Source: Paraburkholderia panacisoli (GTDB lineage: Bacteria > Pseudomonadota > Gammaproteobacteria > Burkholderiales > Burkholderiaceae). From it: a DNA stretch of 64,000 nucleotides. Shown in pieces: positions 36,979-45,397 of the stretch (position 1 is the first letter of the stretch; each line of letters starts with the position of its first letter). Location: contig NZ_VTUZ01000002.1 in assembly GCF_008369935.1 (NCBI RefSeq), forward strand, positions 186,001 to 250,000, written 5' to 3'. The position numbers were made by a program, and so were the translations under genes. Under the pieces are notes generated by a model. It saw only the letters and a list, made by a program, of their open reading frames with translations. It was not told where the DNA came from and searched no databases.

Positions 36979-38043
36979 TCAGAGCGATCTGAACAGCGGG
37001 CTTTTCGCCAACGCTTGCGCTCCATCCGCACTGGTCAGGAATTTCTCCGTATAGATGTCGCGCTCGAACAGTTGCCCTTGCATCAGCGTTCTGATGGACG
37101 CTTCGATCATCACCGGCGGCCCGCATAGATACGCTTTGTGGCCGCGGAAGTCGTTGGCGAAGTGAGCTTTCGCGGCTTCGTGAACGAAGCCGCGAAAGCC
37201 ATCCCACGTCGAATCTTCAGCCTCGCTGGAAAGCGCGGGGACGTACGTGAAGTTTGCGTGCCGCGCGGTCAACTCGACGAAAAATTCGTGGTAGTAAAGT
37301 TCGGCCCGATCGCGCGCGCCATACACCAGAGTGATCGGCCGCCCATCGCCCTGCTCCAGCAAATCCAGCAGCATCGACCTGGGGCTCGAAAGCCCCGATC
37401 CGCCTGCAATCAGGATCACGGGCTTCGCGTCCGACGCCCGCACGAAGAATCGGCCGAACGGACCGCTGAAGCGAATCTTGTCGCCGGGCTTCAACCCTTC
37501 GTGCAGGTAGCCGGTGCCTTTTCCGCCCGGCACGCGTCGGACATTCAGTTCGATCAGCTTCGACGAACCGGGATGGCTGGCGAGCGAAAACGCGCGCGGC
37601 ATGTCTTCGCCGGGAATATGGACGTTCACATACTGACCGGCCTGAAACTCGATACCCTCGTCAGCGAGTTCGATAAAGATGCCCTTGATCGTCGGCGTCA
37701 GGTCGACGCTCTCCTTCACGCGGCCGCTGTGGTCCTTGACCGGGAAGTGACGCGCATCGACGTCCTCGTCGATATCGGCCTCGATCGTCAGATCGGATTG
37801 CGCCGTCGCGCAGCAGGCAAGGCACTTGCGTTCGTCGCGCTCGAAGTCCATCAGCGCGAACGGCGACGCGTTGCCGTGCTCGACCTCGCCGTCGGTGACC
37901 TGCACCTTGCAGGTCGCGCACAGGCCGTGACAGCACGCGTGCGGCAGCCACACGCCGGCTCGAAGACAAGCGTCGAGGATGGTCTGGTCATCGTCGATTT
38001 CAATCGTGTGCCCAAGCGGCTCGATGGTTAGCTGATAGCTCAT
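36979..38043 (-). CDS. dmpP: Phenol hydroxylase reductase subunit P5
   Basis: A 354-residue electron-transfer subunit. It has an N-terminal plant-type [2Fe-2S] domain with Cys37/38, Cys42, Cys45 and Cys77 (HACCHGLCATC, CLACCAT), then an FAD domain (RAFSLASHPG) and an NADH domain (VILIAGGSGLSSPRSML and CGPPVMIEASI). It passes electrons from NADH to the diiron oxygenase. It is the last gene of the minus-strand operon dmpK-L-M-N-O-P. The ATG is at 38043, 40 bases after dmpO. Length equals that of Pseudomonas DmpP within a few residues. Confidence 0.96.
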   Translation of the reverse strand: MSYQLTIEPLGHTIEIDDDQTILDACLRAGVWLPHACCHGLCATCKVQVTDGEVEHGNASPFALMDFERDERKCLACCATAQSDLTIEADIDEDVDARHFPVKDHSGRVKESVDLTPTIKGIFIELADEGIEFQAGQYVNVHIPGEDMPRAFSLASHPGSSKLIELNVRRVPGGKGTGYLHEGLKPGDKIRFSGPFGRFFVRASDAKPVILIAGGSGLSSPRSMLLDLLEQGDGRPITLVYGARDRAELYYHEFFVELTARHANFTYVPALSSEAEDSTWDGFRGFVHEAAKAHFANDFRGHKAYLCGPPVMIEASIRTLMQGQLFERDIYTEKFLTSADGAQALAKSPLFRSL

Positions 38044-38083
38044 TGCAGCGTCTCCTTGATTCGTGATTGCATGAGCCGTGGCT

Positions 38084-38446
38084 TCAGCTGCATGAGCTGT
38101 TGATGCCGGACAGACCGGGCGTGCGAAAGCGGATCACCGCCTTGTGCTGCAAGCCGTTTTCTCCGAGCGTCCGGTTGAACTCGGGCGTGAAGCGCTCGTT
38201 GGAGCGAAACCATTCGATCTCGCCGATGTCGACCTTGTCCCAGTCGGGATGCGACGAATAGATCCCTGGAATGACCTCGTTCGCGAGCGTGGCGAAGGTC
38301 ATCTCCGGCGCGACTGGAATGCAGTGCGGCGCACAGAACATCAGATGATCTTCCCAGCCGATAAACAGCAGGCGGCTGCCGTGAAAGTTTTCTTCACGGT
38401 CTTTCACTTCGCCCTTGTAGCCTTCATTGAGTGCAATAACTGACAT
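38084..38446 (-). CDS. dmpO: Phenol hydroxylase subunit P4
   Basis: A 120-residue subunit of the multicomponent phenol hydroxylase. Family segments MSVIALNEGYKGEVKDREENFHG, LLFIGWEDHLMFCAPHCIPV and IEWFRSNERFTPEFNRTLGENGL are all present. It associates with the P1-P3 oxygenase and is needed for its assembly or iron loading. The ATG at 38446 sits just after an AGGAG-like site; the longer frame is a Lys/Arg-rich shadow. It lies between dmpN and dmpP. Confidence 0.94.
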   Translation of the reverse strand: MSVIALNEGYKGEVKDREENFHGSRLLFIGWEDHLMFCAPHCIPVAPEMTFATLANEVIPGIYSSHPDWDKVDIGEIEWFRSNERFTPEFNRTLGENGLQHKAVIRFRTPGLSGINSSCS

Positions 38447-38489
38447 AACTTGTCTCCTGCGGGATTCGATTGACGTGCGCTTCTCACGC

Positions 38490-40085
38490 TCAGGCGGTTT
38501 TTTCGGCTTGCGCGGTTTCGCGCGTCTCTTCACCTGCGTGACTGGGCCTGCCGGTCCAGCGCAGCCAGTTCCTCCTGTCCGGCGAATCCTCGAATTCGTG
38601 ACCGTCTTCGCCCGCGTTGATGTGGTAGTAACGCAGCACTTCGGCGAGCGGATCGAAGTCGGCGGCCGTGGGGTCGGCGTCTTTCTCGAAACAGTTGCCC
38701 TGGAAAATCTGGTGCACGGGCAACCACGCTTGCACGTACTTCTCCGGCTCGTTGTCGAAGATGTCCTTGCAGCCGTCCGAGCAGAAGTGATACTTGTTGC
38801 CGAGGTAGTCGCTTTCGCGATAGCAAATTTTGGTCGGATCGTCGGGCTCGGTGAATGCCATCGGTATCTGGCAGATCTGGCAGAGCATCGGCAACGTGTT
38901 GTTGTAGAAGCGCTTGCCTTGCTGCTGCTGTTCGCGCCAATACTCGAGACGTGGCCGATAAAGTTTGTCGAAAGTCGCCGGATACTTTTCGGCCAGCCAG
39001 GTCATTTCGTCATCGGACGGAATCCACGTGTGCATCGCCGCTGCGTGCGTGTAGTTGTAGAAGATGCCCCACGCCTCGTGCGAAATGCGGTCCTTCTCTT
39101 TCGACGCAACCTCGTGATACTTCGGAATGCGAATGCCGTAGCGTTCGAGATCGTGAAACAACGCGCCGCCGTTTTTCTCGAAGTAGGTTTCCCACGCTTC
39201 CTGCCAGGACATGATCCGTTTGGGCAGCATGTAGTCCATCATCATCGCGACCAGCGTCAGCAGGCGATAGCCGCGCCAGAACCATTTGTCGACCCACTTC
39301 TGGATGATCGGCACGTTGCCGGGGTCCTGTTCGAGCAGAAACTTCACCACTTCCAATCCCAGTGTCATGTGACGCGATTCGTCGGACTGCGCGGAAAAGC
39401 CGAAGGTCACGGTCGCCATGTCGCCGTTGAACGCGGCGCCCGACATGAACGGCATAAACAGCAGGTTGGTCAGCACGTACTCAAACGAGAACGAAATGGC
39501 GGTCACGAATTCGAACGGCCCGGCGCTCATCGCGTCCTCGAAATACGACTTCGGCACCGACAGATACCAGACCCGGTCGTGCATGTGCTTGAAGTCGTGA
39601 AAGCCGTTGAAGAACTTGTTGTAATGGCTGATCGTGTGGACCTGCGTTTGCGCGTGACGCAGTTCGTCGATCGCCTGCATCTGGCAAGCGATCCGCGCGC
39701 CGGCCCCGCGAAAGTTGCGCCCGGCGAGCGCGAAGCCGCGATGCGCCGCGTACTCGAGCGGACTCACGCCGGTCAGGAACAGCTTCAGCGCGTTGATGTA
39801 GCGCGGATCGGTGACGTTGAACTGGCCGTTGTTCTGCTGGAATGCGTCGATGATCGCGTACAGCTTGCGTTCTTTCTCGCCCTGATATTTCCAGTAGGCA
39901 TCCATCGTGAGACGGAACGGATCTTCCCATTTGTCCCAGTCGTGGACCTTGATGCCTTCGAATCTGTCGTACGGAAAGACCTTGTCCATCGGCTGATAGG
40001 TGGTCTCCCATCCGAGGCCCCGCGTCAGCATTGCGTAGTTTTCCTTGATGCTCAGTTTTTTCGGCGTCGTGCTAGTGGTGCTCAT
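38490..40085 (-). CDS. dmpN: Phenol hydroxylase oxygenase large subunit P3
   Basis: A 531-residue bacterial multicomponent monooxygenase alpha subunit that hydroxylates phenol to catechol. All six diiron ligands can be placed: E111, E141 and H144 (DELRHAQ), then E202, E236 and H239 (DESRHM). A Cys-rich zinc-binding-like region (LCQICQIP ... HFCSDGCKDIF) near residues 400-450 is also typical of the subfamily. The ATG is at 40085. It sits in the centre of a complete dmpK-L-M-N-O-P operon. The substrate could also be methylphenols or benzene; phenol is the likeliest given the linked regulator. Confidence 0.97.
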   Translation of the reverse strand: MSTTSTTPKKLSIKENYAMLTRGLGWETTYQPMDKVFPYDRFEGIKVHDWDKWEDPFRLTMDAYWKYQGEKERKLYAIIDAFQQNNGQFNVTDPRYINALKLFLTGVSPLEYAAHRGFALAGRNFRGAGARIACQMQAIDELRHAQTQVHTISHYNKFFNGFHDFKHMHDRVWYLSVPKSYFEDAMSAGPFEFVTAISFSFEYVLTNLLFMPFMSGAAFNGDMATVTFGFSAQSDESRHMTLGLEVVKFLLEQDPGNVPIIQKWVDKWFWRGYRLLTLVAMMMDYMLPKRIMSWQEAWETYFEKNGGALFHDLERYGIRIPKYHEVASKEKDRISHEAWGIFYNYTHAAAMHTWIPSDDEMTWLAEKYPATFDKLYRPRLEYWREQQQQGKRFYNNTLPMLCQICQIPMAFTEPDDPTKICYRESDYLGNKYHFCSDGCKDIFDNEPEKYVQAWLPVHQIFQGNCFEKDADPTAADFDPLAEVLRYYHINAGEDGHEFEDSPDRRNWLRWTGRPSHAGEETRETAQAEKTA

Positions 40086-40106
40086 GGTATGTCTCCCGTT
40101 CGCCGC

Positions 40107-40379
40107 TCAGGCTTTCCATTCAAGAACGAATTCGTCGTCTGTCTCGTCGATGTTGCCGCCCAGCGAGATCAGGTTGAGTTGCAGTTCACGCAGATCGAAG
40201 TCGCGGCCGATGCGCGCTTCGATCGATTCACGCCGGATCACCAGGCGGCCAACGGCGTCGATCTTGACCATCGCCGGAAATGCGTTGACGACGGCGTGGG
40301 GGTTGTCCGCTTCGATCGCTTCGATGATCGGCCTGGAGTCGTCGTTGGTCTGAAACGCAATGAAGACGGAATCAGCCAT
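40107..40379 (-). CDS. dmpM: Phenol hydroxylase regulatory subunit P2
   Basis: A 90-residue cofactor-free effector protein (MmoB/DmpM family) that binds the oxygenase and tunes its catalysis. Typical segments are MADSVFIAFQTNDDSRPIIEAI, NAFPAMVKIDAVGRLVI and DFDLRELQLNLISLGGNIDE. The ATG at 40379 overlaps the end of dmpL by eight bases, which suggests translational coupling. The longer frame upstream is a shadow of dmpL. Confidence 0.95.
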   Translation of the reverse strand: MADSVFIAFQTNDDSRPIIEAIEADNPHAVVNAFPAMVKIDAVGRLVIRRESIEARIGRDFDLRELQLNLISLGGNIDETDDEFVLEWKA

Positions 40380-41400
40380 GATTCGCCTCCGCAGCGGCTG
40401 CGAGCGGCACGCCCTGTTTCGACACACGCGCATCGAACGCTTCGGCGATCTCGCGCAATGCGGACTCGGCTTCGGACTCGCCGAGCGCGGCGGCTGCAAG
40501 CGGGTGCAGCGCATCGAGCACTCGGGGACGCCACTTCGCGATCCACTGGACGAGCAGCGTGGCGTTGTCCGCCGATTCCGACGCCGCGGTCTTGAGCGTC
40601 GCGTCGACCCAGCGAGTCGACTCGTCGAACCAGAGGCTCGCGAACTCGTTTAGCATGCCGATACCAGCTCCGTACTGTTGCGACAGACGCTGATCGATAT
40701 GGCGATAGACGAGCGGATACAGCAGACCATCCAGCACGACGTTCTGCGCGACGTAGGTCTCGAACCAGTCCTTCACCACCATCGTGTCCTCGACCACGCG
40801 ACGCAGGCCCTGCCACATCGGGTCGTTGAGCCAGCGCTCCTTGCCTTCCAGCAACGACGTACCCTGATTGCCGTCGAGCAGCAGACCGAGGCGCGACAGG
40901 TATTGCGCAATGCCGAGCCGGTCCATGCTGTGAAACATGGTGGCTTGCGTGATTGCCGTGCCCCATCCATAGCCCGTCACGAAGCAGTTGTTCGTATTGG
41001 CCGCCCACTCGACGTGCCGCAGCGGCACCATCAGCGCGGCGATGTGCGCTTTCACGTCGTCCGGAAGGTCGCTCAGCAGGCGTCGTTTGGAAACGAACTC
41101 GATGTTCTTCTCCATCGCGTCCTGCTGCCGCGCACGCGTGATCGTGTACGCACCGTAGTAATACTGCCGAGGGTCCTTGAACGCATACCAGTCGTTCATC
41201 CTGATCGCGGTGCGGCCCTTGTCGTAGAGCGCGAATTCGGGCTCCCACAACGGGCGGTAGTGAAAGTTGTCCTCGGGCTGCAATTCCAGCGTCGCTTCCT
41301 GATATCGCGAAGCGGGCTTGTCAGCGCCGAGCCGTCGCGCGACGTGAGAGAAGGTCTGGCGGATCGGCTGGACCGCCGAGGTTTTGATGTCGATTTGCAT
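40372..41400 (-). CDS. dmpL: Phenol hydroxylase oxygenase small subunit P1
   Basis: A 342-residue beta subunit of the oxygenase, related in fold to the alpha subunit but without iron ligands. It contains the subfamily segments YEATLELQPEDNFHYRPLW-like, NDWYAFKDPRQYYYGAYTITRARQQ, VEWAANTNNCFVTGYGWGTAITQ and LLYPLVYRHIDQRLSQQYG. With P2 and P3 it forms the hydroxylase. The ATG at 41400 has AAGGAG eight bases upstream; a start eleven codons further upstream is less likely. Confidence 0.96.
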   Translation of the reverse strand: MQIDIKTSAVQPIRQTFSHVARRLGADKPASRYQEATLELQPEDNFHYRPLWEPEFALYDKGRTAIRMNDWYAFKDPRQYYYGAYTITRARQQDAMEKNIEFVSKRRLLSDLPDDVKAHIAALMVPLRHVEWAANTNNCFVTGYGWGTAITQATMFHSMDRLGIAQYLSRLGLLLDGNQGTSLLEGKERWLNDPMWQGLRRVVEDTMVVKDWFETYVAQNVVLDGLLYPLVYRHIDQRLSQQYGAGIGMLNEFASLWFDESTRWVDATLKTAASESADNATLLVQWIAKWRPRVLDALHPLAAAALGESEAESALREIAEAFDARVSKQGVPLAAAAEANHG

Positions 41401-41429
41401 AGGGGTGTCTCCTTGGTTTTCTATTCCGG

Positions 41430-41705
41430 TCAATCAAACAGACCTGGCTTTCCGTAGCGCCATTTCAGTTGTTCGGAGTCGAGTGCTTCGGCTTCCTCTC
41501 GACTCAGATGGACCACATGGTTTGCCGTGCAAAAAGAGTCGTAGTCCTGAAACGCCATGACGAGCTCGACGCTGAGCCCCGGGTCGCCGATGGCGAAGTC
41601 GAACTCGACAAAGCCATCGTCGCGACATTGCCGGACACGCACGTAGCGCCGGGTGACGTCGAAGGCTCGCAAAGGCGGCTCGATGTAGGGCGGATGCAAT
41701 GGCAT
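41430..41705 (-). CDS. dmpK: Phenol hydroxylase subunit P0
   Basis: A 91-residue protein of the DmpK/PhyA family, first gene of the phenol hydroxylase operon. FDVTRRYVRVRQCRDDGFVEFDFAIGDPGLSVELVM and FQDYDSFCTANHVVHLS are characteristic. Its role is accessory: it helps make active oxygenase and can inhibit it when in excess. The ATG at 41705 has AGGAGA nearby. A sigma-54 promoter lies 105 bases upstream. Confidence 0.93.
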   Translation of the reverse strand: MPLHPPYIEPPLRAFDVTRRYVRVRQCRDDGFVEFDFAIGDPGLSVELVMAFQDYDSFCTANHVVHLSREEAEALDSEQLKWRYGKPGLFD

Positions 41706-41809
41706 TGCTGTCTCCTGTCGGTCTAATCGGCACATCGGGTTCGGCCGCGCGGTTCACGCCGTGAGCCGCTTCACGTTTTGGTCCCGATGCGGCGTTGGCG
41801 CCTCTTTAT

Positions 41810-41824
41810 GCAACCCCTATGCCA
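41810..41824 (-). promoter_or_regulatory. Sigma-54 (-24/-12) promoter of the phenol hydroxylase operon
   Basis: On the minus strand the sequence reads TGGCATAGGGGTTGC followed by AT, one mismatch from TGGCAC-N5-TTGC with exact spacing. It matches the class of the Po promoter of the dmp operon. Transcription would begin near 41798, about 90 bases before dmpK. Confidence 0.88.
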
Positions 41825-41947
41825 ACGACCCGTTCAAGCGCGGCGGATGCAGCGCATCACCACGCGTAAGCCCTTGCGAATCAACACAAAAAATCATTGG
41901 CAGCAATCCGGCGACGAACCAGCCGCGCACCATCGAATCCGTGACGC

Positions 41948-41963
41948 TCGATCAAATGAGCGA
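41948..41963. promoter_or_regulatory. Upstream activating site 1 for the DmpR-like activator
   Basis: TCGATCAAATGAGCGA matches 12 of 16 bases of the XylR/DmpR-type site TTGATCAATTGATCAA. It is about 155 bases upstream of the predicted start of the phenol hydroxylase transcript, within the range known for this activator class. Confidence 0.65.
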
Positions 41964-41990
41964 AATCAGGCGCGCCCGGGTCATAGCGAC

Positions 41991-42006
41991 CCGATCAAAT
42001 CGATAT
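41991..42006. promoter_or_regulatory. Upstream activating site 2 for the DmpR-like activator
   Basis: CCGATCAAATCGATAT carries an exact GATCAA half site and a weaker second half. Its centre is 43 bases from site 1, about four helical turns, so both sites would face the same side of the DNA, as in the paired sites of Po and Pu. Confidence 0.5.
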
Positions 42007-42126
42007 CCGGGAACACCCGATGTCGGCTGGCACGCGATTCGCGGTGCGCCGGGTTGCGGAGCGTTGCATACTGATGGGCAATGCCGGTCGATGGAACTTG
42101 AAGAAACGTGGTGGAGACGAATCCTG

Positions 42127-43956
42127 ATGGTCACTCGAGAAAAAGCGCAGCCGGCGGCTAGCGAACGCATGTCGCTGGTCTCGCCCAAGGGCGGCTGCGT
42201 GGACAGCCTTCGATATCCGGACATCGCGGACCTCATGTCGCGGCTGCATTTCGCGCCGGGCGACGGGCGCATCTGGCTGGACGATCAACGCATGCTGCTG
42301 GTTCACACCGGCTCGGTGGGCGTGATGCGGCGCGAGCTGATCGAGAGTCTGGGCATCGATGCCGCGCGCGGCCTCCTCACGCGGATGGGCTACAACTCCG
42401 GCGCGCGCGATGCGGAACTGGCGCGTAAGGTCCGCCCCGATAGCACGATCACCGAAATGTTCGCAGTGGGTCCGCAACTGCACATGCTGGAAGGCATGAC
42501 CTTCGTCGAACCGGTGCGGCTTGAAATCGATGTCGAGAAAGGCGAGTACTACGGCGAATTCATCTGGAAGAATTGCGCTGAGGACGAAGAGCACATCCGC
42601 ATTTATGGTATCGGCGCCGAGCCTGTGTGCTGGACGCAGATCGGTTATGCGTCCGGCTATACCAGTGTCTTCATGGGACGGCCGATTCTTTATCGCGAAG
42701 TCGAGTGCCGCGCGCTGGGGCAAGCGCAATGCAGGATCGTCGGCAAGCCGGTCGAAGAATGGGGTGAAGAAGCGGCGGACGACCTGCGGTTCATGCAGGC
42801 GCAGTCGTTCACGCAAGGACTGTCCGCGGGGGCGGTCAAACGCGAGCAGAGCGTGGCCGTTCTCGGCGACGTGAGCGCGCAAACGCCGACGGCTTTCGGC
42901 GACGCCAATATGGTCGGCGCGTCGCCCGGGTTCAATGCGGTGTGCCACATGATCCGGCGCGTGGCGAGCACGCGCGCGACGGTCCTGTTTCTTGGCGAGA
43001 GCGGCGTGGGCAAGGAAGTATGCGCGCGCACGCTACATCGGATCAGCGCGTGCAGCAACGGTCCGTTCATCGCGGTCAACTGTGCAGCGATTCCGGAAGC
43101 GCTGGTCGAGTCGGAATTGTTCGGCGTTGAACGGGGCGGCTTCACCGATGCCAAACAAAGCCGGCCCGGCCGGTTCGAACGCGCGAACGGCGGCACGCTG
43201 TTTCTGGATGAGATCGGCATTCTCAGTCTGACGGCGCAGGGCAAATTACTGCGCGCGCTGCAGGAAGGCGAAATCGAAAGAGTCGGCGATACGCAGACAC
43301 GCCGCGTCAACGTGCGGGTTGTCGCGGCAACCAACCTGGACCTGAAGGACGAAATCCGCGCGGGCCGCTTCCGCGAGGACTTGTACTTCCGTCTGAACGT
43401 GTTCCCGATCCGCGTGCCTTCGTTGCGCGAACGGCGCGAGGATCTGCCGGTGCTGCTCAACCACATGCTGCACAAGTATCGCGAACTACATCAGCGCGAC
43501 GTAACCGGCTTTACCGGGCGTGCCATCGACGCGATGCTGAACTACGGCTGGCCCGGCAATATTCGCGAGATGGAAAACCTCGTCGAGCGCGGCGTGATTC
43601 TCGCGCCGGATGGTGGCGCAATCGATATCAGCCATCTTTTCACAAGCGGCGAAACGATCGACGCGGAGATGTTCGGCCTTGGCACCAACGGCGCGTTGAC
43701 GCCGACAGGTTCCTTGCTGGACCAGGCAGCCGCCACGCCCGACGCGGAAATCGAGCGCGTCGCCAGAAAGGTGAACAGTCTGCTGATGGGGATCAGCGGC
43801 GATATCGAACCGACCTCGCTCGACGATATTGAAACCGCTCTGCTCAAAGGCGCCGTGCAGCGCGCGCAAGGCAATCTGTCGGCTGCGGCGCGCACGTTGG
43901 GGATTACGCGGCCCCAGCTTGTCTATCGGCTCAAGAGCCGAGGTCTGCGGGTGTAG
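42127..43956 (+). CDS. DmpR/MopR-type phenol-responsive sigma-54 activator
   Basis: A 609-residue activator: XylR_N sensor domain, V4R zinc domain, a linker, the sigma-54 AAA+ domain (Walker A FLGESGVGKEVCAR, Walker B TLFLDEIG) and a Fis-type HTH (NLSAAARTLGITRPQLVYRLKSRGL). H119 and W147 correspond to the phenol-binding His106/Trp134 of MopR; C168, E191, C194 and C202 correspond to its zinc ligands, all at a constant offset of 13. The loop that is normally GAFTGA reads GGFTDA. The gene is divergent from the phenol hydroxylase operon it should activate. ATG 42169 fits homologue length better than 42127; the frame is open back to 41761 across the enhancer sites, which is not coding. Confidence 0.94.
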   Translation: MVTREKAQPAASERMSLVSPKGGCVDSLRYPDIADLMSRLHFAPGDGRIWLDDQRMLLVHTGSVGVMRRELIESLGIDAARGLLTRMGYNSGARDAELARKVRPDSTITEMFAVGPQLHMLEGMTFVEPVRLEIDVEKGEYYGEFIWKNCAEDEEHIRIYGIGAEPVCWTQIGYASGYTSVFMGRPILYREVECRALGQAQCRIVGKPVEEWGEEAADDLRFMQAQSFTQGLSAGAVKREQSVAVLGDVSAQTPTAFGDANMVGASPGFNAVCHMIRRVASTRATVLFLGESGVGKEVCARTLHRISACSNGPFIAVNCAAIPEALVESELFGVERGGFTDAKQSRPGRFERANGGTLFLDEIGILSLTAQGKLLRALQEGEIERVGDTQTRRVNVRVVAATNLDLKDEIRAGRFREDLYFRLNVFPIRVPSLRERREDLPVLLNHMLHKYRELHQRDVTGFTGRAIDAMLNYGWPGNIREMENLVERGVILAPDGGAIDISHLFTSGETIDAEMFGLGTNGALTPTGSLLDQAAATPDAEIERVARKVNSLLMGISGDIEPTSLDDIETALLKGAVQRAQGNLSAAARTLGITRPQLVYRLKSRGLRV

Positions 43957-43968
43957 GTCATCGCGAGG

Positions 43969-43987
43969 GGCGGCCGGTTCGGCCGCC
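43969..43987. terminator. Hairpin after the activator gene, possible terminator
   Basis: A perfect 7-bp stem GGCGGCC / GGCCGCC with a five-base loop lies 13 bases past the activator stop, between two convergent genes. No T-run follows on either strand, so it may only slow polymerase or stabilise the mRNA end. Confidence 0.35.
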
Positions 43988-44041
43988 ATCCGTCGCGCTG
44001 CGTGGCAGTGTACAGCGCTCACCCACGCATCGCGATTGCGC

Positions 44042-45346
44042 CTACGATGCCACCCGCGTCCGCAGCCTGCCTGCACCGAGTTCAGGTAGAAGAAGTGTGC
44101 TCACCACGCCGATCAACAGGCTGAACAGCACGTAGTACAACGGCGCGGCATTGCTGCCCGTCACCTTGACGAGCCACGTGTTGATGAACGGCGCGAGCCC
44201 GCCGAACAGCAGCACGGCCAGGTTGTACGTCAGCGCCGCTCCTGTCGAGCGCACGCCCACCGGAAATACTTCCGTCAATACGATAGGCACGGGCGCCCAG
44301 ATAAAGCTCATGAAGAACGAGACGCCCACTTGCAACATCAGCAGCGACTGGAACGAAGGCGCAGCGATGAAGTGGTGGAAGAAGAACCACGCAGCGACGC
44401 CGTAGCCGAGCATGCCCGGCAGCAGCACCGCCTTGCGTCCGTAGCGGTCGGACAGATAACCCGCCAGCGGACAGCACAGCAGGATCACCGCCGTGCCGAG
44501 AAAGGTCGCGAGATTGGCGTCCGCCGCCGCGATGCCGAGCCGCTGCTTCGCGAAGATCGGCAGGAAGAACACGAATACGTACGCGGAGACCGTGCCCACC
44601 ACGCAAATGCCGGTGCTGGAGATCATCTCGCGCGGATACTTTCGCACGAGGTCGCGCAGCGGCGTGCGCGTGGCCTTCTCTGTCGAGGTGGTCGCGGTGC
44701 GGCGATAAGCGAGAAACTCCGGCGATTCGTCGACCTTCGAACGGATGATCCACCCTACCGGTCCGATCAGGATGCCGACGAGAAACGGCAGGCGCCAGCC
44801 CCAGCTTTCCAGTTGGGCTGCGTCAAGCCGCGTGGTGAGCAGATACGCCACCGCCGCCCCCAGCGAAAACGCGAGCGCCTGCGAACACATCTGGAAGCTG
44901 CCGAAGAATCCACGGCGATGAGCCGGCGCGAATTCCACCAACATGGTGGTCGCGCCGCTGAACTCGCCGCCGGCTGAAATGCCCTGAATCATCCGCGCCA
45001 ACACCATCAGGATCGGAGCAGCGACGCCGATTGCGGCATATGTCGGCAGCAAGCCGATCATGCCGGTGCCGACCGCCATCAACGCGATCGTGACCGACAG
45101 CGCCTTCTTGCGCCCTACCCGGTCTCCATACAAGCCCAACAGCACGCCTCCGAGCGGACGCACGGCAAACCCGATGCCGAAGGTCGCCAGCGTCAGCATC
45201 AGGGAGGCGAGCGGGTTGTCGGCCGGGAAATACAGCCGCGCGATGGTCGCCGCAAATAGCCCGTAGATGGCGAAGTCGAACCACTCGAACGCATTGCCGA
45301 GAATGGAGGCAATCACCACCTTTCTGACCATCGCCGGCGACGGCAT
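44042..45346 (-). CDS. MHS-family major facilitator transporter
   Basis: A 434-residue transporter with 12 predicted helices. The metabolite:H+ symporter signature is clear: ASILGNAFEWFDFAIYGLFA at helix 1, RPLGGVLLGLYGDRVGRKKAL between helices 2 and 3, ARMIQGISAGGEFSGATTMLVE, and SDRYGRK in the second half. Relatives carry proline/betaine, alpha-ketoglutarate, citrate or shikimate, so the substrate is open. It is followed on the same strand (reading right to left, upstream) by the M20 amidohydrolase gene, 51 bases away, so an N-acyl amino acid or aromatic conjugate is conceivable, but this is only context. Confidence 0.92.
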   Translation of the reverse strand: MPSPAMVRKVVIASILGNAFEWFDFAIYGLFAATIARLYFPADNPLASLMLTLATFGIGFAVRPLGGVLLGLYGDRVGRKKALSVTIALMAVGTGMIGLLPTYAAIGVAAPILMVLARMIQGISAGGEFSGATTMLVEFAPAHRRGFFGSFQMCSQALAFSLGAAVAYLLTTRLDAAQLESWGWRLPFLVGILIGPVGWIIRSKVDESPEFLAYRRTATTSTEKATRTPLRDLVRKYPREMISSTGICVVGTVSAYVFVFFLPIFAKQRLGIAAADANLATFLGTAVILLCCPLAGYLSDRYGRKAVLLPGMLGYGVAAWFFFHHFIAAPSFQSLLMLQVGVSFFMSFIWAPVPIVLTEVFPVGVRSTGAALTYNLAVLLFGGLAPFINTWLVKVTGSNAAPLYYVLFSLLIGVVSTLLLPELGAGRLRTRVAS

Positions 45347-45397
45347 GGGGTTTGCGGATATTCCTGTTCTCCTTGATGGGGTGATTGGCGCGCGGGT

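Noticed and set aside
38427..40595. A 722-codon plus-strand frame opposite dmpN
   Set aside because: It is a shadow of the oxygenase genes; the dmpN frame has all six iron ligands and family motifs.
41761..42126. N-terminal extension of the phenol activator
   Set aside because: The extra residues cover the sigma-54 promoter and both enhancer sites and have no family similarity; MopR alignment places the true start near 42127-42169.
36979..43956. Phenol genes on a classical integrative element
   Set aside because: No integrase, transposase, tRNA target or flanking direct repeats were found; the truncated ugpQ is the only mark of rearrangement.
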